Shown here: in pieces, positions 6,664 to 12,382 of the stretch
How the letters are laid out: every line of letters begins with the position of its first letter
How positions within the stretch are numbered: position 1 is the first letter of the stretch
Origin: Bacteroidota bacterium
GTDB taxonomy: Bacteria; Bacteroidota; Bacteroidia; Bacteroidales; Paludibacteraceae
DNA: 12,382 nucleotides
NCBI GenBank assembly: GCA_017860335.1
Contig: JAFNAU010000143.1
Location: 1-12,382, forward strand
Reading direction: 5' to 3'
Position numbers and translations under genes: made by a program
Notes under the pieces: generated by a model
The model's database searches: none
Seen by the model: only the letters and a program-made list of their open reading frames with translations
Told to the model about the DNA's origin: nothing

Positions 6664-6683
6664 TTAAAAATGTATCGTTTTAT

Positions 6684-9600
6684 ATGAGAAACATTATTTT
6701 GCTATGTACAGCTCTGCTATTGAGCTGGCAAATTATGGCTCAGGAATCGCGTCGGGTAACCGGGACTGTCATTGACGGCAACGACAATACAGCCATGATC
6801 GGAGTCAATGTTATTGAAAAAGGAACCGGTAATGGTACAGTGACAAAAGCAGACGGAAGTTTTGCAATTAATCTGACCTCAAAAAATCCGGTATTGATCT
6901 TCTCCAGCCTCGGATATACATCCGTTGAAGAGGTTGTGGGCAATCGCACCAGTTTTAAAATAGTACTGAACGAAGACCGGAAAACCCTCGGCGAAGTGGT
7001 TGTGGTTGGTTACGGTACCATGAAAAAAAGCGATTTATCGGGAGCTGCTGTCACTGTAGGTGAAGATAAAATCAAAGGTTCAATCATTACGAACCTCGAT
7101 CAGGCTTTGCAGGGACGTGTTGCCGGTGTAAATTCGGTGATGACTTCCGGAGCACCGGGTTCGTCAGTGTCTATCCGTGTTCGCGGTCAGTCTACCATCA
7201 ATTCCAATGCAGAACCCCTTTATGTTATTGATGGTGTCATCGTTCAGGGAGGTGGCAACAGCGGAGCATCATTCGGTCTGGGCGATGCACTTGGCAATGG
7301 GAGTACATCAACCATCTCTCCGCTTTCAACCATCAATCCTTCTGATATTGTTTCCATGGAAATCCTGAAAGATGCCTCTGCAACAGCTATTTATGGTGCT
7401 CAGGGTTCAAACGGCGTTGTTCTTATTACTACGAAAAAAGGAAAAGCAGGAGAAGCTAAATTCTCTTACGAAGGATTGTTTGGCGTGCAACGTCAGGCTG
7501 CGCGCATCGACATGATGAACCTGAGAGAATTTGCCGAATACAGCAATTCTGTATCGCAGGAAAGCAATGCTAAGGATGATCGTCCTGAATTTCTGGATCC
7601 AACCCTGCTCGGCAACGGTACAAACTGGCAGGATGCAATCTTCCAGATTGCGCCGATGAATCAGCATCAGATTTCGGCTCAGGGAGGTACAGATTTAATT
7701 AAATATTATGTATCCGGTTCGTATATGAACCAACAGGGAACCATTATCGGTACTAAATTCAACCGCTATTCCTTCCGTGCCAATCTCGATGCACAATTAA
7801 AAAAATGGTTCAAACTTGGATTGAACAGTATGTACTCCATGACTCACGAAAGACTTGGTCTGGCCGACAGTGACGAAGGCATTGTTAAATACTCGCTTCT
7901 CACCCCTCCGGATATACCCATCTACGATCTTGACGGCAATTATGCAAGCGTTGTACGCGAAGGATATACCCGTATCAACCCGATAGCTATGGCTATGGAT
8001 GAAGATATTTTGCTTGATAGGAATAAACTGGCAGGTAATATTTTTGCCGAAATCAATCCCTACAAACCACTTGTATGGCATACCGAACTTGGTTTTGACA
8101 TTGGCGGATCACGCGGTGAACGCTTCGAACCGGCTGTGACTTATGGCAACTGGAGCCGCAAATCAAATTCTAGTTCGATTCAAAACAATATCAACAAATT
8201 CTGGCAGTTCAAAAACTACCTGACATACAGTGGAAAAGTCGATAAACACAACTATACCGCCATGCTCGGACAAGAAATATGGGAATCCAACTACGAATAT
8301 GAAGGAGTATCCTCCACCAATCTTCCATCCAACGACATTCATAATCCAAACCTTGGTTCTGATCCGCAAATAAATACTGGTTTTGGCAGTTCGTCTATGG
8401 CTTCATTCTTCGGACGTGCAACCTACAACTACGATGACCGTTACATGGGTACATATACTTATCGTCGCGATGGTTCATCGAACTTCGGGCCAAAGAACCG
8501 CTGGGCAGGTTTCCATTCATTTGCCTCCTCCTGGAGATTTACTAATGAAGAATTTCTTAAATCAATTACCGGTGTACTCAACAATGGTAAAATTCGTTTT
8601 GGCTGGGGACAAACCGGTAATTCAAACATCGGTTCGTACATGTGGGGCGCTGCCATTGCCAAGATGCCTTCAGGATTAGGTCTCGGCTATCGTCAGAGAA
8701 ATCTGGCCAATCCCTACATCAAATGGGAAACACAGGAACAGTGGAACCTTGGTATTGACCTCAACTTCTTCAGAGACCGCATTGGACTGGTGGTAGATAT
8801 GTACGACAAAACTTCGAAAGACATGCTTATGGCGTTGCAATTACCATCCTACATGGGTACACGCGGTAATGCATCTTCAGCTCTGGCTTCTCCTTATGGC
8901 AATTATGGTACCATTAATAATAAAGGTGTGGAATTTACCCTCAATACTCATAACCTGACAGGTGCATTCAAATGGAATACTGAATTCCAGATGTCGTTCA
9001 ACAAAAACAAACTCGTTGCGCTCGACGGCACTGCTTCAGCTCATATCGAAGGCTACGGACAGTGGAGTGATGTGGTAACCATCACCAACGTGGGCGATCC
9101 GCTTTACAACTTCTATGGCTACAAAGTAGTGGGTGTATATCAAGACCTGGATGACCTGAAAAATTCACCTAAACCTGAAAAATATCCTTCCAACGGAGTA
9201 TTTGACCGTTACAATACAACGTGGGTTGGTGATCTCAAATACGCTGACTTAAGTGGACCCGAAGGAAAACCTGATGGAAAAATCGACACTTACGACCGTA
9301 CCAACATCGGTTCACCGATGCCTAAGTTCAACTACGGTATGACCAATACGTTCAATTATAAAAATTTCGATTTATCGGTATTTATCAACGGAACCTACGG
9401 CAACAAAGTGTACAATTACATGGCTATGAACCTTTCGAGTATGACAAGTATCTGGGACAATCAGCTGAAAGTAGTAACCGAACGCGCCCTGCTCGAACCA
9501 ATGAATGCCACGAAAACATATCCGGCAGTTATCAACGGTGTAACAGTGTACAACTGGTTTGAAGATATCACCAATGTAAAAGTTTCAAATCCTTCGGCTA

Positions 9601-9914
9601 CCGTTCCGAGAGCTATCGCCAACGACCCGAACGACAACAACCGCATCAGCGACAGATACATCGAAGACGGATCTTATTTAAGGATAAAAAATATCACTTT
9701 CGGATATTCTCTGCCTGCAAAAATCAGCCGTCAGTGGAAAGTTGATAACATACGAGTATATGCCAACATTCAGAACCTGTACACATTTAGTAAATACACA
9801 GGCTATGATCCCGAAATCGGTGCAAGTACTGCAAGCTCCAATGTTTACGGACTCGACAACGGACGTTATCCTTCGCCACAGGTTTATTCATTCGGAATAA
9901 ATTTATCATTCTAA
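6684..9914 (+). CDS. SusC-like TonB-dependent outer-membrane glycan transporter
   Basis: A 1076-residue SusC/RagA-family outer-membrane transporter that imports oligosaccharides using TonB energy and pairs with a SusD-like lid. Residues 1-19 are a signal peptide (...QIMA-Q). A carboxypeptidase-regulatory-like domain spans about 24-97 (VTGTVIDGNDNTAMIGVNV to the FKIVLN strand). A TonB-box-like GEVVVVGYG sits at 103-111. The plug domain runs from about 115 to 255. It contains the SusC signatures SIRVRGQSTINSNAEPLYVIDGV and INPSDIVSMEILKDASATAIYGAQGSNGVVLITTKKG (217-253). The rest is the 22-strand barrel, ending in YSFGINLSF with the terminal phenylalanine typical of outer-membrane proteins. Length is normal and the frame intact. 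SusD starts 19 bp after the stop, so they share a transcript. The specific ligand cannot be read from the sequence; the upstream enzymes suggest a galactose-bearing acetylated glycan. Confidence 0.96.
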   Translation: MRNIILLCTALLLSWQIMAQESRRVTGTVIDGNDNTAMIGVNVIEKGTGNGTVTKADGSFAINLTSKNPVLIFSSLGYTSVEEVVGNRTSFKIVLNEDRKTLGEVVVVGYGTMKKSDLSGAAVTVGEDKIKGSIITNLDQALQGRVAGVNSVMTSGAPGSSVSIRVRGQSTINSNAEPLYVIDGVIVQGGGNSGASFGLGDALGNGSTSTISPLSTINPSDIVSMEILKDASATAIYGAQGSNGVVLITTKKGKAGEAKFSYEGLFGVQRQAARIDMMNLREFAEYSNSVSQESNAKDDRPEFLDPTLLGNGTNWQDAIFQIAPMNQHQISAQGGTDLIKYYVSGSYMNQQGTIIGTKFNRYSFRANLDAQLKKWFKLGLNSMYSMTHERLGLADSDEGIVKYSLLTPPDIPIYDLDGNYASVVREGYTRINPIAMAMDEDILLDRNKLAGNIFAEINPYKPLVWHTELGFDIGGSRGERFEPAVTYGNWSRKSNSSSIQNNINKFWQFKNYLTYSGKVDKHNYTAMLGQEIWESNYEYEGVSSTNLPSNDIHNPNLGSDPQINTGFGSSSMASFFGRATYNYDDRYMGTYTYRRDGSSNFGPKNRWAGFHSFASSWRFTNEEFLKSITGVLNNGKIRFGWGQTGNSNIGSYMWGAAIAKMPSGLGLGYRQRNLANPYIKWETQEQWNLGIDLNFFRDRIGLVVDMYDKTSKDMLMALQLPSYMGTRGNASSALASPYGNYGTINNKGVEFTLNTHNLTGAFKWNTEFQMSFNKNKLVALDGTASAHIEGYGQWSDVVTITNVGDPLYNFYGYKVVGVYQDLDDLKNSPKPEKYPSNGVFDRYNTTWVGDLKYADLSGPEGKPDGKIDTYDRTNIGSPMPKFNYGMTNTFNYKNFDLSVFINGTYGNKVYNYMAMNLSSMTSIWDNQLKVVTERALLEPMNATKTYPAVINGVTVYNWFEDITNVKVSNPSATVPRAIANDPNDNNRISDRYIEDGSYLRIKNITFGYSLPAKISRQWKVDNIRVYANIQNLYTFSKYTGYDPEIGASTASSNVYGLDNGRYPSPQVYSFGINLSF

Positions 9915-9933
9915 CTTTTTAATTAAAATACCT

Positions 9934-11404
9934 ATGAAACGATTTAATAACATATCAAAATACCTCATTTTTACGATACTGATTAGCTTTGGTTTCGTTT
10001 CGTGCGAGGAATTTTTAAGCCGGCCAACCGAAGATAACTATACCGTAGATAATTTTTATCAGACCGATGAGCAATGTTTTCAGGCTGTAAATCCTGTTTA
10101 CAATTCTCCCTGGTACGATTTTCAGCGTGGTTTCTTCAAAATCGGTGAAGTATTGTCAGGTAACTATTACTGGGGTTCGTCTCCATACCTCACCTTTACA
10201 ATCAACTCAACCGACGAAGACCTTGTAAATATGTCGGCTTCACTCTGGTCTGTTAATGCCTACTGCAACGGCATTATCGAGAATATTGATCTTAAAGCCG
10301 GAAAAGATGTAAAGGAAAGTACTAAAAATACCGTAAAGGGCGAAGCACTGGTATGGAAAGCAATGGCATATTTCTATCTCGTTCGTTGCTTCGGCGAAGT
10401 ACCCATTATTCACAATAATTCGGCTGAAATAGCTTCCGGCAATTACAACAACGTATATAAAGCCACTATTCCGAACGTGTATGACTATATCATCATGACA
10501 CTTGAAAAAGCCATCGAATGGTTGCCCGCCAGCAATCAGCCCGGTCGTATTGACCGTTATTCGGCATATGGATTACTTTCAAAAGTATATCTTACAAAAT
10601 CGGGTTACGGAATGTCGGGAACTCGCAATGCCTCTGATCTGGCAAAAGCAGCCGAGTATGCCAAGAAAGTAATAGATGAAAGTGGACGCAGTCTGTTGCC
10701 TGTTTATTCGGATGTTTTCCGGTTGAAAAATAATTTCAGTGAAGAAAGTCTGCTTGCCTGGCATTGGGTGGTATCCAACAACTGGACATCGCAAAACACT
10801 CTGCAATCTGACCTGGGTATCGTAGGTTTCGACGAATACGGAGCAACCTGGGGTGGATATGCAGGTCCTTCAGTTGATCTGCAGCAGGCATTCGGCGAAA
10901 ACGCCCTCAGTCTGACACGCAACAACAACGATGCCCGCCGCAAAGCGACCATGATGATGTACGGCGACAAATATGATTACTTCTGGGTGGACAAGGGCGG
11001 ATTCGACTACACTCAATTCGCTGTAAAAAGTATGGAATATCAAAGTGCTACCGGAGCCAATGAAGTAAAACACCTGGTTGGAAATGACAATCTGGAAAGA
11101 ACGCCGTCTGGAACTTGCCTGCGAAGGCGACCGCTGGTACGACTATGTTCGCTGGCATTATTACGAACCAGCTAAAGCCATTGCCGAACTAAAGGCACAG
11201 AAAAGAAGCTGGTATGCCGGTCTGAATAACTATTACAAGACAGGTACCTTTAATGCTGCGGATGTATACTACGATGCCAATCCGTCAATACCCAATATTA
11301 CCGATGCACATTTCAAACTTCCATTCCCTGATACTGACCTGACGATGAATCCTAATCTGCTGAAAGATCCGGTTGAGTTTGATTTAAGCACCATTCATTA
11401 TTAA
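9934..11404 (+). pseudogene. SusD-like lipoprotein gene, frameshifted and internally deleted
   Basis: Encodes a RagB/SusD-family surface glycan-binding lipoprotein that would cap the upstream SusC. It begins with a lipoprotein signal and lipobox FVSC (C24), then acidic EE at +1/+2, a Bacteroidota-type export signal, and the SusD start EEFLSRPTEDNYT. The family helices continue (KGEALVWKAMAYFYLVRCFGEVP, 135-157; RIDRYSAYGLLSKVYL, 205-220; the YGDKYDYFWVDKGGFD block, 343-358) to HLVGNDN at 380-386. The frame then shifts, and the original frame ends at 11175 after about 27 non-family residues. The family sequence resumes one frame over, open from 11069, as MTIWKERRLELACEGDRWYDYVRW, ending with LPFPDTDLTMNP and a stop at 11402-11404. 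Missing between the two parts is the usual LRLAEVYL-YAEA / VN-VR-RAG segment, which I estimate at 70-80 residues. The pieces are otherwise well conserved, so the break is recent or an assembly error. As written, no full SusD can be made. Confidence 0.8.
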
Positions 11405-11423
11405 TCGCTTATAATAACGGAAT

Positions 11424-12382
11424 ATGAAAAAAGATATAACAATAAGTAAACTGGCTAAATCATTCATTTTAGCATTTACAGTCATCATCGGATTTGCATT
11501 TCAGGCATGCAATGACAATCCCGATAAATATGAAATTGCCGATGGCGTACCGGAAGTGTACTATGTACGCGTACCCAATCCGGTTTCGTCAGACTCACTC
11601 CTGGTGCAGGCTTTTATGGACAACACCATTTGTCTTGTGGGAAACAATTTACGGAGCATTCGCGAGATGTGGTTCAATGATCAGAAAGCAGTTTTAAATT
11701 CAAGTTTAATTACTGATAATGCCCTGATTGTCACCATTCCCAAAACAATCCCTTCGGTTGTTACCAACAAGATTTACATGATAACCAAAACGAACGATAC
11801 GATCCCTTACACTTTTGGTGTGCAGGTTCCAAGTCCTGTAGTAAATAGCATTTCATGCGAATATGCTCACGATGGCGATTTGGCCACATTGTACGGCGAT
11901 TATTTCATCGATGATCCCAATGTACCGCTAACCATTACGATGGCAGGAAATGTACCGGTTACAGAAATTAAAAGTATCGAAAAGACGAAGGTAGTCTTCA
12001 AAATCCCTGCCGGAGCTCAGAAAGGATATATGAACGTGAAGTCGATTTATGGAACAGGACGTTCGCATTTCCAGTTCAGAGACGACCGCGGTATGATACT
12101 CGACTGGGACAACACCAACGCAAATGGTGGCTGGCGTTCAGGGAAAATCAAAAACTCCGACCCTGCCGGTATCAGTGGTAACTATGTGTACTTTACAGGT
12201 GCGCTTGATGGTGACCCGACCAAGGACTGGGCAGAAGATAATTTCTCATTTAATCTTTGGGGAACAGCCAACGGACGTCCGCAGGGTGATCTATTCTCGA
12301 CTCCTCCGGCATCATCAGTGTTAAAATTCGAAGTAAACGTTACTCAAGCCTGGTCTTCATGCGCGTTGCAAATGATCTTTAC
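11424..12382 (+). CDS. Surface glycan-binding lipoprotein with IPT/TIG-like domains, C-terminus cut by window edge
   Basis: I translated 319 complete codons from ATG at 11424 with no stop before the window ends. Residues 1-28 form a lipoprotein signal with lipobox FQAC (C29), followed by NDNPD, an Asp/Asn-rich surface-export-like sequence. Two immunoglobulin-like IPT/TIG-type beta domains are suggested. One spans about 43-135 (PEVYYVRVPNP..., then ITDNALIVTIP) and the other about 136-218 (SPVVNSISCEY..., LYGDYFIDDP, KVVFKIPAGAQKGYMNVKSIYGTG). From about 221 a different domain begins (MILDWDNTNANGGWRSG), resembling the glycan-binding C-terminal domain of SGBP-B type proteins. Its gene lies 19 bp after susD, the usual position for a SusE/SGBP accessory lipoprotein that captures glycan at the cell surface. 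The exact ligand is unknown and the family assignment rests on pattern and position. Confidence 0.75.
   Translation, partial: MKKDITISKLAKSFILAFTVIIGFAFQACNDNPDKYEIADGVPEVYYVRVPNPVSSDSLLVQAFMDNTICLVGNNLRSIREMWFNDQKAVLNSSLITDNALIVTIPKTIPSVVTNKIYMITKTNDTIPYTFGVQVPSPVVNSISCEYAHDGDLATLYGDYFIDDPNVPLTITMAGNVPVTEIKSIEKTKVVFKIPAGAQKGYMNVKSIYGTGRSHFQFRDDRGMILDWDNTNANGGWRSGKIKNSDPAGISGNYVYFTGALDGDPTKDWAEDNFSFNLWGTANGRPQGDLFSTPPASSVLKFEVNVTQAWSSCALQMIF

Noticed and set aside
11066..11175. Programmed ribosomal frameshift in susD
   Set aside because: A frameshift alone would not explain the absent conserved segment between the two family-like parts, and no slippery heptamer with a downstream structure is evident at the join.
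11494..11697. Small open frame inside the glycan-binding lipoprotein gene
   Set aside because: It lies in another frame of a long open frame with a clear lipoprotein signal and beta-domain pattern, so it is a shadow.

Overview
The window reads as chromosomal DNA from a Bacteroidota bacterium, most likely of the order Bacteroidales. The evidence is a SusC/SusD pair with Bacteroidota-type lipoprotein signals, AT-rich leaders without Shine-Dalgarno sequences, and several matches to the Bacteroidota -7 promoter element TAnnTTTG. Genus cannot be decided from the sequence.

Left part (1-1781, minus strand): a sugar-phosphate nucleotidyltransferase gene followed 38 bp later by galE (UDP-glucose 4-epimerase, cut by the left edge). 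They form a probable two-gene nucleotide-sugar operon. A 316-bp divergent intergenic region separates it from yaaA (peroxide-stress/iron-limiting family, plus strand, start best placed at 2098).

Right part (3140-12382, plus strand): one end of a polysaccharide utilisation locus (PUL). In order it holds an AraC-family regulator, a secreted GH27 alpha-galactosidase, a secreted CE7/AXE1-type acetyl esterase (translationally coupled by an ATGA overlap), a SusC-like TonB-dependent transporter, a SusD-like lipoprotein, and the start of a surface glycan-binding lipoprotein with IPT/TIG-like domains, cut by the right edge. The enzymes suggest a galactosylated and acetylated glycan; acetylated galacto(gluco)mannan is one reasonable guess. 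The transporter complex would bind and import oligosaccharides, periplasmic enzymes would remove acetyl groups and galactose, and the GalE operon could take part in using the galactose.

Two observations stand out. First, the alpha-galactosidase and susC promoters share a 29-bp block (23 of 29 identical) at exactly the same distance from their -7 boxes. The block contains a direct repeat GAYAAWAT with 21-bp spacing, the geometry of a tandem AraC-family operator, so it is a good candidate binding site for the adjacent regulator. Second, the susD reading frame is broken near 11080-11091: the frame shifts and the conserved C-terminal segment that should carry the LRLAEVYL-type helix is absent. 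This looks like a deletion between short repeats, or an assembly collapse, in an otherwise well-preserved operon.

No RNA genes, insertion sequences or CRISPR arrays were recognised.
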